From assembly GCA_900538575.1 (NCBI GenBank), contig UPZA01000002.1:124001-188000 (forward strand): a DNA stretch of 64,000 nt. The letters run 5' to 3'. The notes beneath the pieces were generated by a model. The model had not been told where the DNA came from, ran no database searches, and saw only the letters and a program-made list of their open reading frames with translations. Positions 1 through 7,739 of the stretch are shown one piece after another (positions within the stretch are counted from its first letter, which is position 1; every line of letters begins with the position of its first letter). This DNA comes from an uncultured Ruminococcus sp. (lineage in GTDB: Bacteria > Bacillota > Clostridia > Oscillospirales > Ruminococcaceae). The position numbers and the translations under genes are program-made.

Positions 1-1
1 G

Positions 2-607
2 GGCGATACCGTCCTAATAATAGCAGATAAAAATAAAATAACGCTGCCTGTTCTCGGTGCGCTAAGACTCCATGTCGCAAAAAAGCTCGATATAATTCCG
101 GAAAACAAATTCAACTTCCTTTGGATAACCGAATTTCCATTTTTTGAATTTGATGAAGATTCCCAGAGTTATGTTGCAATGCATCATCCGTTCACAATGC
201 CTAACGACGAATGTATACAGTACCTTGAATCTGCACCCGAAAAAGTATTTGCAAAAGCATTCGATCTTGTTCTTAACGGTACCGAGCTTTCTTCTGGCTC
301 TATTCGTATTACTGACTTTGAGCTACAGCAGAAAATGTTTCAAGCTCTCGGTCTTACGGACGAAGAAATTGAATCCAAGTTCGGATTTCTTGTTGAAGCA
401 TATAAATACGGCGCTCCTCCGCACGGCGGTCTTGGTATAGGTCTTGACAGACTTGCAATGGTTATGCTCGGCGCCGAAAGCCTAAGAGACATTACAGCGT
501 TTCCTAAGGTACAGAATGCAAGCGAGCTTATGTCGGAATGCCCTTCAAAGGTAGACAAAGAAAATTTAGAAGCGCTTGGAATAGATATTATAGATAAGGC
601 TGATTAG
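2..607 (+). CDS. aspS: Aspartyl-tRNA synthetase, C-terminal part (5' end outside window)
   Basis: Class II aminoacyl-tRNA synthetase that charges tRNA-Asp (or tRNA-Asp/Asn) in the cytoplasm. The reading frame is open from base 2 with no start in the window, so about 200 C-terminal residues are visible. The bacterial AspRS signatures are present: WITEFPFFEFDED, then AMHHPFTMP, the GSIRI segment, and class II motif 3 as GLGIGLDRLAMVMLG near the end. The C-terminal tail (ITAFPKVQNASELMSECPS) matches the usual AspRS end. The gene stops at TAG and is followed by an AT-rich gap. Identity is secure; whether it is discriminating or not cannot be judged from this part. Confidence 0.97.
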   Translation, partial: GDTVLIIADKNKITLPVLGALRLHVAKKLDIIPENKFNFLWITEFPFFEFDEDSQSYVAMHHPFTMPNDECIQYLESAPEKVFAKAFDLVLNGTELSSGSIRITDFELQQKMFQALGLTDEEIESKFGFLVEAYKYGAPPHGGLGIGLDRLAMVMLGAESLRDITAFPKVQNASELMSECPSKVDKENLEALGIDIIDKAD

Positions 608-710
608 TAATCGGGTAATTATCGATAGTTTTAATTAACTTCCGGTAATTACGGTATTGATTGTTTTGTTATGAATCTGGGCTGAATAATAATCAAAAAC
701 GGAGTTTATA

Positions 711-1280
711 GTGAAAATAAGATTTGCCACAATAAAAGACGCACCGGAGCTTTTGAAAATATATGAACAATATATTGACACTCCGATTACCTTTGAAGAA
801 AAAATCCCGTCATTATATGAATATGAGCAACGCATTGATAACATTATTAGACGATATCCATATTTAGTATGCAAATCGAATAATGTCATAATTGGATATG
901 CTTATGCGCATAGACAAATGGAGCGTGACGCTTATCAATGGAATGCAGAATTATCTGTTTATTTATTACCGGATTATACTTCAAGAGGGTTCGGCAAAAT
1001 ACTTTATTCAATACTGATAGATATATTAAAGCTTCAAGGAATAAAAAACGTTTACGGCGGGGTTACGCTTCCTAATGAAAAAAGCGAAAAACTGCATTAT
1101 GCTCTTGGATTCAATAAGCTTGGTATTTATCGCAATACCGGATATAAATGCGGAAAATGGCATGATGTGATATGGTTTGAAAAGAAGATATCTGAATATG
1201 ATCCTACACCCAAAAGAATTAAGCCTATTAACGTCATTAATAACGAAGCAATTATATCTATAATTAACAATTATTTATAA
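711..1280 (+). CDS. GNAT family N-acetyltransferase, phosphinothricin-acetyltransferase-like
   Basis: A 189-residue acetyl-CoA-dependent N-acetyltransferase of the Pat/Bar branch of GNAT proteins. The fold signatures are MKIRFATIKDAPELLKIYEQYI at the start (beta1-alpha1), GYAYAHRQMERDAYQWNAELSVYL in the middle, and the acetyl-CoA loop TSRGFGKILYSILID near residues 94-108. GFNKLGIYRNTGYKCGKWHDVIWFEK is the typical Pat C-terminal block. The family acetylates small amines, including phosphinothricin and methionine sulfoximine in some members; the substrate here cannot be told. The start is GTG, set by GGAG six bases upstream. A 30-residue C-terminal extension after FEKK has no recognisable domain. 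The gene stands alone between aspS and the catalase gene. Confidence 0.85.
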   Translation: MKIRFATIKDAPELLKIYEQYIDTPITFEEKIPSLYEYEQRIDNIIRRYPYLVCKSNNVIIGYAYAHRQMERDAYQWNAELSVYLLPDYTSRGFGKILYSILIDILKLQGIKNVYGGVTLPNEKSEKLHYALGFNKLGIYRNTGYKCGKWHDVIWFEKKISEYDPTPKRIKPINVINNEAIISIINNYL

Positions 1281-1300
1281 GCTTTTCAGAATGAATAAAT

Positions 1301-1348
1301 TATAATAAATAAGAAATAATATCCATAAAAGAATGGAGGTTATTTCTT
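1301..1348 (+). promoter_or_regulatory. -10-like box and hairpin covering the ribosome-binding site of the Mn catalase gene
   Basis: A TATAAT hexamer lies at 1301-1306 with no good -35 match upstream. Directly after it, 1311-1319 is fully complementary to 1340-1348, and CCAT at 1323-1326 is complementary to ATGG at 1333-1336. The resulting stem-loop ends one base before the ATG and holds the Shine-Dalgarno GGAGG (1335-1339) in its inner stem and internal loop. If transcription starts near 1312 the mRNA would begin with this hairpin. Control of translation or an operator function is inference. Confidence 0.5.
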
Positions 1349-2017
1349 ATGTTTAAACACGAAAAAATGCTTTTTCACCCTGTTGAAATTGAAAAACCAA
1401 ACCCTCAGTATGCTGTTCTTTTGCAAGAACAGCTTGGAGGCGCCAACGGAGAGCTAAAGGCTGCTATGCAGTATATGTCGCAGAGCTTCAGAATAAAGGA
1501 TCCCGAAATAAAAGATCTTTTCCTTGATATTGCCGCTGAAGAGCTCGGACACATGGAAATGGTTGCTCAAACTATTAATCTTCTTAACGGACACGATGTA
1601 GATTCTGAGTCTGTACCGGCAGGAGAAATCGAATCACATGTACTCCTTGGTCTTAACCCCGGACTAATAAATGCTTCCGGTTATTCATGGACCGGTGATT
1701 ATGTCACCGTAACAGGAGATCTATGCGCTGATCTGCTTTCCAATATAGCGTCAGAGCAAAGAGCCAAGGTAGTATATGAATACCTCTACAGGCAGATTAA
1801 TGATAAAAAGGTTAAAGAAACTATTGATTTTCTTCTTAATCGAGAAGAAGCCCATAACGCTATGTTCCGTGAAGCTTTCAATAAAGTGCAAAACACCGGT
1901 TCTAACCGCGACTTTGGAACAACTAAAGCGGCTACAATGTATTTCAGTATGTCTGAACCATCTCCTGCAAGCAGTCCGTTTCCTAAAACCGATGTAACCC
2001 CTCCATCATTCAGTTAA
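1349..2017 (+). CDS. cotJC: Manganese catalase, CotJC type
   Basis: A 222-residue ferritin-like four-helix protein with a dimanganese centre that disproportionates hydrogen peroxide; in spore formers this branch (CotJC) is a spore-coat or stress protein. The expected metal ligands are present: E35 (GGANGELKAAMQY), E65 and H68 (AAEELGHMEMV), E136 (ASEQRAKVVYEYL) and H169 (NREEAHNAMF). Length fits the short CotJC-type catalases. The C-terminal tail is rich in Pro and Ser (SEPSPASSPFPKTDVTPPS) and probably flexible. The start follows a strong GGAGG that is buried in a hairpin (see 1301-1348). No cotJA or cotJB is visible beside it, so a coat role is only suggested by spoVM nearby. Confidence 0.9.
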   Translation: MFKHEKMLFHPVEIEKPNPQYAVLLQEQLGGANGELKAAMQYMSQSFRIKDPEIKDLFLDIAAEELGHMEMVAQTINLLNGHDVDSESVPAGEIESHVLLGLNPGLINASGYSWTGDYVTVTGDLCADLLSNIASEQRAKVVYEYLYRQINDKKVKETIDFLLNREEAHNAMFREAFNKVQNTGSNRDFGTTKAATMYFSMSEPSPASSPFPKTDVTPPSFS

Positions 2018-2036
2018 AAAAGAAACCTTAAACCTT

Positions 2037-2085
2037 AAAAAATATCCCCCTTTACCAGATAAAAATTATTTGATAAAGGGGGATA
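2037..2085 (-). terminator. Rho-independent terminator after spoVM
   Basis: A perfect 12-base-pair stem (2043-2054 with 2074-2085) is followed on the minus strand by six T (2037-2042). There is no T-run on the plus side, so it serves the long minus-strand operon rather than the catalase gene. Confidence 0.85.
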
Positions 2086-2107
2086 AAAATATATGTGCAA
2101 ATTGATA

Positions 2108-2197
2108 TTATTCCACATTCTCTTCTTTTTTTATTTTGAACACAAGTCTCAGAAAACCCGACAAAAGCTTAGGACTTTTTATAACAACAATTTTCAT
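2108..2197 (-). CDS. spoVM: Stage V sporulation protein SpoVM (29 residues)
   Basis: A 29-codon gene, too short for most gene finders. In Bacillus subtilis, SpoVM is a 26-residue amphipathic helix that recognises the convex forespore membrane and anchors the coat ATPase SpoIVA. The protein begins MKIVVIKSPKLLSGFLRLVF. Compared with the B. subtilis sequence, as I remember it, it keeps I6, K7, P9, K10, L12, G14 and R17; P9 is the residue needed for curvature sensing. A strong GGAGG sits 9 bases before the ATG. It follows thiN directly, the same gene order as thiN-spoVM in Bacillus, and a terminator follows. The C-terminal tail (KIKKEENVE) is more charged and slightly longer than in Bacillus. 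Confidence 0.88.
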   Translation of the reverse strand: MKIVVIKSPKLLSGFLRLVFKIKKEENVE

Positions 2198-2244
2198 ATC
2201 ACAAACCTCCGCTAAAGTTTTTATATTGTATTATATTCTAATTT

Positions 2245-2889
2245 TCATTTTTGGTTCATATCTTTTGAAAAAATAACAAGTAAAACACCTTTTTCAAGTG
2301 AGATAATACCGGATTTTCCTGTTACCTTGTTACTTATGCCTAAAGGAAAACTGTTTTTGAGAACTGCGTTTTTCAGAGGAAACTTAAAGCCTGTTGCCGT
2401 TATTCCGGAGCATTCCTCCGAATAGGAAAACAACGAGCAGTAATAATCGCTTATCCGGTTATAAACCTTAACGCCCGGGCCCTGCATCATTGCAAAGCTT
2501 CCGTCACCAGCCAGTTCGCCGTATCCGCCGTGCTTCATTATATACCTCAAGGTCTGAATATTTGCAAAAGTGTGATCAAGACGTCCGCCAATTGCTCCGC
2601 AGATAACAATATTCTTATATCCCCTGTTAAGCGCAAGCTTTACTGCGAGCATAGTGTCAGTATCGTCCTTATCCTCAGGGTGCTTGATTATCTCGCAGTT
2701 ATCCGGAAGCTCCTCTTCGCTAAAGGTATCAAAATCACCTATTATTACATCAGGTACAACATTCATTCTTTTAGCAAGCAGGTATCCCCCATCTGCACAA
2801 ATCGTATATTTATCGTCGTCAAATTTAACTCCTGAGCAGCTTGATTCAGGCGAACCTGCAAATATATAGCATTTTTTATTATGTCCCAA
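2245..2889 (-). CDS. thiN: Thiamine pyrophosphokinase
   Basis: Transfers a pyrophosphate from ATP to thiamine, giving thiamine diphosphate directly from salvaged thiamine. The 214-residue protein shows the family signatures in order: ADGG near residue 32, the GDFDT loop (DVIIGDFDT), HPEDKDDTDTMLA, and GGRLDHTFANI in the catalytic domain, followed by a beta-rich thiamine-binding half ending in GIISLEKGVLLVIFS. The start is TTG at 2889: no ATG lies nearby, and GGAG inside the last codons of rsgA sits 9 bases upstream. Three bases separate it from rsgA, so translation is probably coupled. In Bacillus an rpe gene usually lies between rsgA and thiN; it is missing here. Confidence 0.93.
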   Translation of the reverse strand: MGHNKKCYIFAGSPESSCSGVKFDDDKYTICADGGYLLAKRMNVVPDVIIGDFDTFSEEELPDNCEIIKHPEDKDDTDTMLAVKLALNRGYKNIVICGAIGGRLDHTFANIQTLRYIMKHGGYGELAGDGSFAMMQGPGVKVYNRISDYYCSLFSYSEECSGITATGFKFPLKNAVLKNSFPLGISNKVTGKSGIISLEKGVLLVIFSKDMNQK

Positions 2890-2892
2890 TCC

Positions 2893-3753
2893 CTATAACT
2901 CCCAATCCTTGATATTTTTTGCATCATTATACATTTTACAATAGCTTTCATGCCTTGACTTGGAAATTATGCCTTCCTCCACCGCGCGAATTATCCTGCA
3001 GCCTTTTTCTTTTGTATGAGAACAATCACGAAATTTGCATTCATTTTTGAATCTCTTAAATTCTCTGAAGCATTCGCTTAATTCTTCTTTTTTAATAATA
3101 TTATATTTGTCTGTTTCAAATGTTGAAAAGCCCGGAGTATCGGCAATATAACCTCCCCATGGAAGCTTATAAAGCTCGGCGTGGCGCGTAGTATGTCTTC
3201 CTCTGCCAAGCTTTCGGCTTATCTCCCCTGTAGGAATGTTAAAGTCACTGCATATAGCGTTAAGCAGGGTTGACTTTCCCGCACCGCTGTTACCCGTAAA
3301 GGCGCTGATTTTGTTTTTAAGAAGTGTTCGTATTTCCTTTGCCGGATCATTCCTGCTGTAATCAATTGCAAAAACGGTTATACCCGCTGATTTATAAATC
3401 TCAACAATCTTTTCACAGCTTTCGATGTCAATTTTTGTAACGGCAATAATAGGCGCTATACCCTGATATTCTGCAACTGCTATAAATTTATCGAGAAGCA
3501 GCATGTTTGGCGCGGGCTGTGAAACTGAAATCACAAATACAAGATAATCAAGATTTGCCAGTAAAGGCCTTATCAGACAGTTTTTTCTTTCTGATATTTC
3601 GGTTATAACACCATTTTCAAAAACAACATTGTCTCCAACAGCAGGTGAAACGCCCTGTTTTCTAAATATTCCTCTGGCCCTGCATTCATATACACCGTCG
3701 GAGGACTCTGCAAAATAGAGTCCTCCGATAGATTTTATTATAATTCCATTCAT
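2893..3753 (-). CDS. rsgA: Ribosome small subunit-dependent GTPase A
   Basis: Circularly permuted GTPase that assists late maturation of the 30S subunit and checks the decoding centre. The 286 residues show an N-terminal OB fold (about 1-65), then the permuted GTPase motifs: G4 TKID (106-109), the P-loop GNSGAGKS (154-161) and G3 DTPG (205-208). A C-terminal zinc knuckle has C239, C244, H246 and C252. Its ATG overlaps the stop of prkC by four bases (ATGA), which indicates translational coupling. In Bacillus the homologue (CpgA) is a substrate of PrkC, so the prpC-prkC-rsgA order fits a functional unit. Confidence 0.96.
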   Translation of the reverse strand: MNGIIIKSIGGLYFAESSDGVYECRARGIFRKQGVSPAVGDNVVFENGVITEISERKNCLIRPLLANLDYLVFVISVSQPAPNMLLLDKFIAVAEYQGIAPIIAVTKIDIESCEKIVEIYKSAGITVFAIDYSRNDPAKEIRTLLKNKISAFTGNSGAGKSTLLNAICSDFNIPTGEISRKLGRGRHTTRHAELYKLPWGGYIADTPGFSTFETDKYNIIKKEELSECFREFKRFKNECKFRDCSHTKEKGCRIIRAVEEGIISKSRHESYCKMYNDAKNIKDWEL

Positions 3754-5936
3754 CCTTCATTACCATTATCCAAGCCCTGATCAGAATTACTTTCTTCCGG
3801 CTTCGGAGCTTCCGTCTGCGGCGCCGGATCTGGCTGTGAATCTTGAGGAGGAACATACGGCGGATCAGTAGGAGGAACATAGAGTCCGTCTACAGTTGCA
3901 AACGCACCGTCTATATCTTCAGATATAGTTGAAAATGTACCCTCTTCAAAATTCATATTATATTTTCCTAAAACAGCAGTCATATTATTACTTAAATTTG
4001 TCAGAACCATAGTAATATCAACATCGGTACCCTTACCGGTAATCGAAACAGGATTTTCCTTAGTATAATCTGCGGAAAGCGTAAAGCTTTCAAATATTTT
4101 TACATTGTTCTGGTATGCGCTGATAGTAAATCTTCCGGTCGAGTCCCCGGGGAAATAGAAAGTCATATCTACCGTACCCTCAGGCTCCTTTCCCGTGCTT
4201 ACGACAAAGGTTATAGTAGAATCAGCAGGTACCTTTTCGCCTTCTTCAATACTCTGCTCCAGTATAGTTCCTTCCTCCTTACTGGAATCTTTCTTTTCAG
4301 TTTTAACGCTTAGTCCCCATATACCGCACTGAATCTTTGCGTCCTCAATATTTTTCCCGATAAAGTTTTCCATCTCGATTTCTTCAACGTCCTTGCCTTT
4401 GCTTACATAAACAAGAATTGTCGTTCCGGGAGCTACCTCGGAAAGAGCGGCCGGCTCAGTATCAAATACAATTTCCTCTTCGACGTCTTTATTTTCCTGA
4501 TATTTAAATTCAACTTCAAGTCCCTCTGCACGCAAAGCTTCCTCGGCAGTTTTGAAGTGATAATTTATTACATTCGGCACTTTAATCGTTTTTGCTCCTA
4601 AACTAACCTTAACTTTAATTATTTCACCTTTTTTAACCCCATCGCCTTCGGGAACGCTCTGATAAAATATCTTATCCTTTTCCAGTTCAGACCATTCTGT
4701 TGAATCTACCTGAATGTCCAGCTTAGGATAGGCCTCCACAGCCTGATTATAATCCATTCCTACCAAATTAGGCATGGCAAATTCCGACGTGCCTGTTTTA
4801 TCATCGGTAAACATGTTTTTAACAAGAGTCGCAATAAAAAATACGGCAACCATTATTACAACTACCGTTACCGCTGACAGCACCGGAACAAAAAGAGATT
4901 TGCCCTTCTTTTCCTCAGCCTCTTCAAAGTCGCTGTAGTCCTCGTCATAAGTATCATCAAATACATCATCTGAATTATAAATATCGTCGTTACCGTTTGT
5001 AAATTCCTCGTCTGAAGGATTTTCAGAATAGTCGTTATTTACTGCTGAAAAATATCTTGTGGGCATATCAGGCTCAGGAGGATTTGTAATATAACCGAAA
5101 TGAACGTCTGGATCCGCTTTGAAGCGATCAATATCCCTTAGCATTTCAAGAGCCGTTTTATATCTATCGGCAGGATTTTTCTCCATTGCATGTACAATTA
5201 TTTCTTCAAGCGGAGACGGAATATCAGGATTGATTCTTCTCGGCAGCTCCGCAATATTATGCATATGCATCACGGCAATTGATACAGGATTATCAGTGTC
5301 AAAGGGCTTCTGACCGGTCAGCATTTCATAAAGCATTACCCCTACCGAATACAGATCGCTCTTGGCGTCTGTTATATCTCCTCTTGCCTGTTCAGGACTG
5401 ATATAATGAACCGTTCCAATAGCCTGATCCGTTGCGGTTTTCCCTTCTTCACGCGCAAATTTGGCAATACCGAAATCCATGACTTTGATTGTACCGTCGG
5501 TAAACATCATTATATTTTGAGGCTTTATATCCCTATGGACAATTCCTCTTTCATGAGCATGCTGAAGCGCCCTCAGAATCTGCGTAACAAAATGTACAGC
5601 GTCCTTCCAGCTCAGAATTTTTTCATTCTCCATATATTCCTTCAGCGTTATACCGTCGATATATTCCATAACGATAAACTGTATTTTTTCTGAAAATCCA
5701 ACATCATATATTTTAACTATGTTCGGATGTGACAGCACGGCTATCGCCTTTGATTCGTTTCTGAATCTTCTGAGAAACTCTTCGCTTTCAGCAAATTCCT
5801 TTTTAAGTATCTTGACAGCAACAGTTTTATTATCAACTACGTCAACCGCCTTATAAACGTCGGCCATTCCGCCCTCGCCGATAAGCTCTGTTATTTCATA
5901 TCTGCCGTCGAGCTTCTTTCCTATGTTCTTATCCAT
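3750..5936 (-). CDS. prkC: PASTA-domain serine/threonine protein kinase
   Basis: Membrane-anchored Hanks-type kinase that senses peptidoglycan fragments and phosphorylates proteins for cell-wall growth, ribosome activity and spore germination. The N-terminal kinase domain (about 12-275) has the glycine loop GEGGMADVY, Lys42, the HRD loop at 134-136 and DFG at 154-156. A very acidic linker follows (about 300-335). One membrane segment (VPVLSAVTVVVIMVAVFFIA) leads to three external PASTA repeats, starting near AMPNLVGMDYNQA, KVPNVINYHFKTA and EMENFIGKNIEDA. The last 140 residues form an extra beta-rich domain and a Pro-rich tail (PPTDPPYVPPQDSQPDPAP) that probably lies in the wall. It is paired with the phosphatase prpC upstream, 25 bases away. 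Confidence 0.96.
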   Translation of the reverse strand: MDKNIGKKLDGRYEITELIGEGGMADVYKAVDVVDNKTVAVKILKKEFAESEEFLRRFRNESKAIAVLSHPNIVKIYDVGFSEKIQFIVMEYIDGITLKEYMENEKILSWKDAVHFVTQILRALQHAHERGIVHRDIKPQNIMMFTDGTIKVMDFGIAKFAREEGKTATDQAIGTVHYISPEQARGDITDAKSDLYSVGVMLYEMLTGQKPFDTDNPVSIAVMHMHNIAELPRRINPDIPSPLEEIIVHAMEKNPADRYKTALEMLRDIDRFKADPDVHFGYITNPPEPDMPTRYFSAVNNDYSENPSDEEFTNGNDDIYNSDDVFDDTYDEDYSDFEEAEEKKGKSLFVPVLSAVTVVVIMVAVFFIATLVKNMFTDDKTGTSEFAMPNLVGMDYNQAVEAYPKLDIQVDSTEWSELEKDKIFYQSVPEGDGVKKGEIIKVKVSLGAKTIKVPNVINYHFKTAEEALRAEGLEVEFKYQENKDVEEEIVFDTEPAALSEVAPGTTILVYVSKGKDVEEIEMENFIGKNIEDAKIQCGIWGLSVKTEKKDSSKEEGTILEQSIEEGEKVPADSTITFVVSTGKEPEGTVDMTFYFPGDSTGRFTISAYQNNVKIFESFTLSADYTKENPVSITGKGTDVDITMVLTNLSNNMTAVLGKYNMNFEEGTFSTISEDIDGAFATVDGLYVPPTDPPYVPPQDSQPDPAPQTEAPKPEESNSDQGLDNGNEG

Positions 5937-5961
5937 CTATTTCTCCACTCCTGTAAATAAT

Positions 5962-6687
5962 TCAGTCTGATATTACTGCAAGAGTAATATTATCTCTACC
6001 TCCCTTGCTCAGGGCAAGGTCAATAAGAGCCTTTGGAAGCTCTTCAAAAGGTGTTTTGCTCATTATATCATAAATTTCGTTATCGCTGCAATATCCCGAT
6101 AAACCGTCGGAACATAAAAGAACAGTAAATTTATCCTCGCGTTTCATTCTGAAAAAGTCAGGAACAACGACTCTTTCAACACCGACCGCCTTGGTCAGCA
6201 TATTTCTCTTAGGATGAGTATGAACCTCTTCCGGTTCAATTTTTCCCTGCATAAGAAGAAGATTTACAAAGGTATGATCAGTCGTTATCTGATGAAGGCC
6301 TTTGTCGTCCATATAATACGCGCGGCTGTCGCCTACATTGGCTATATAAATGTATTTATCGTCTATATAAACCGCCACACAGGTTGTTCCCATGCCAAAG
6401 CTTTTATAATCTATTCTTGCCGTTGTATACACTATGGAATTGGCGGCAGATATTGAAGCCGTCATAAGCTGTCTGACTGCAATTGTATCAAGATCAGGAG
6501 AAAATCCGGAGCTGAAACGGCTGAACACCTCGTTTATCGCTATTCTGCTGGCGTCCTGCCCAGACCGTTCACCGCCCATACCATCGCATACGACGGCTAA
6601 AACATTCCCATAATATTCCTCCACCCGAACAATATCCTGATTTTCCTCTCTCATCAGACCGATATCAGTCGCACTGACAAACTTCAT
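5962..6687 (-). CDS. prpC: PP2C-family protein serine/threonine phosphatase
   Basis: Metal-dependent phosphatase that removes the phosphates set by PrkC. The PP2C motifs are all present: SATDIGLMREENQD, VVCDGMGGERSG, TTCVAVYIDDKYIYIANVGDSRAYY, the ITTDHT segment, LCSDGLSGY and GGRDNITLAV. I take ATG 6687 as the start: a GTG nine bases earlier is part of the Shine-Dalgarno stretch GAGAGGTG, and the resulting N-terminus (MKFVSATDIGLMREENQD) fits the family. It has about 241 residues, the usual size. It lies between rlmN and prkC, the standard Firmicutes order. Confidence 0.95.
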   Translation of the reverse strand: MKFVSATDIGLMREENQDIVRVEEYYGNVLAVVCDGMGGERSGQDASRIAINEVFSRFSSGFSPDLDTIAVRQLMTASISAANSIVYTTARIDYKSFGMGTTCVAVYIDDKYIYIANVGDSRAYYMDDKGLHQITTDHTFVNLLLMQGKIEPEEVHTHPKRNMLTKAVGVERVVVPDFFRMKREDKFTVLLCSDGLSGYCSDNEIYDIMSKTPFEELPKALIDLALSKGGRDNITLAVISD

Positions 6688-6706
6688 ATCCTTCACCTCT
6701 CATCTT

Positions 6707-7735
6707 TTATTCCGCAGCTTCACGCCTTAATTGTCCGCACGCAGCGTTTATATCGCTGCCAAGAGTCCTCCGAACAGTTGAATTAATCCCCATATCGCTT
6801 AAATATTCTGAAAATTTAACGGCAGATTTGCGGCTTGACTTATAATTTCTCTCTTTAACCGCGTTAACAGGGATGAGATTAACATGACAATTTATTCCGC
6901 GCAAAAGCGCCGTAAGCTTTTCTGCGCTTTTTTTATCTGAATTAACGCCGTCAATTACAGCGTATTCATATGTAATTCGCCTTCCGGTTTTTTTTACATA
7001 TTCGCCGGTAGCGCTCATTAGCTCTTCTATATTATACGCATTATTTATCGGCATTATTTCGCTTCGACCTTTATTCTCCGCGCAATGAAGCGATACCGAC
7101 AAGGTAAGCCCCAGCTTTAATTCAGCAAGCTCCTTTATTCTGGGAACAATTCCGCAGGTAGAAAGCGTTACATGCCTCAGACTGAGATTATTGCCCTCCC
7201 GAGCAGATACAAGCTCAAGAAATTTCAAAACATTATCATAATTATCAAGAGGTTCTCCGATTCCCATTAATACTATACCGGAAATTTTCCTGCCGCTGTC
7301 CCTTTCCGTTTCATAAACCTGACCGAGTATTTCAGACGGCAGAAGATTTCTTTCAAATCCCGCTATTGTCGAAGCGCAGAACTTACAGCCCATTTTACAT
7401 CCGACTTGAGTTGATACGCAAAGGCTTGTCCCGTGCTTATATTCCATAAGCACGGTTTCAATATAACAGCCGTCTGAAAGTCTATATAGATATTTTACCG
7501 TATTATCTATGTATGATTCAAGTCTTCTGGCAATAAATAGTTGATTTATACAAAATTCCTTAGATAGCAGCTTTCGAAATTGTACAGATAGATTACTCAT
7601 TTGATCAAAGGACCTGACCTTTTTAACATGAAGCCACTCAAATATCTGTTTCGCCCTGAATTTCTTCTCGCCAATTTTAACAATTTCCTCTTCAAGCTCT
7701 GAAAGACTCAGGGATAATATATCTATTTTATTCAA
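6707..7735 (-). CDS. rlmN: 23S rRNA (adenine-2503-C2) methyltransferase RlmN
   Basis: Radical-SAM enzyme that methylates C2 of A2503 in 23S rRNA and A37 in some tRNAs. The 342 residues carry the iron-sulfur cluster motif CxxxCxxC (C113, C117, C120 in CKMGCKFCAS). The second catalytic cysteine is near the C-terminus (C333 in NAACGQL). Other family blocks are VLMGIGEPLDNYDNV and the LSLRHVTLSTCG segment. The start codon is TTG at 7735, with GGAG eight bases upstream. It lies four bases after rsmB, so two rRNA methyltransferase genes stand side by side. A Cfr resistance enzyme is unlikely because of this core context and ordinary RlmN sequence. Confidence 0.95.
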   Translation of the reverse strand: MNKIDILSLSLSELEEEIVKIGEKKFRAKQIFEWLHVKKVRSFDQMSNLSVQFRKLLSKEFCINQLFIARRLESYIDNTVKYLYRLSDGCYIETVLMEYKHGTSLCVSTQVGCKMGCKFCASTIAGFERNLLPSEILGQVYETERDSGRKISGIVLMGIGEPLDNYDNVLKFLELVSAREGNNLSLRHVTLSTCGIVPRIKELAELKLGLTLSVSLHCAENKGRSEIMPINNAYNIEELMSATGEYVKKTGRRITYEYAVIDGVNSDKKSAEKLTALLRGINCHVNLIPVNAVKERNYKSSRKSAVKFSEYLSDMGINSTVRRTLGSDINAACGQLRREAAE

Positions 7736-7739
7736 ATTC

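Noticed and set aside
6707..7735. Cfr-type resistance methyltransferase
   Set aside because: Position in a conserved housekeeping operon and normal RlmN sequence favour RlmN.
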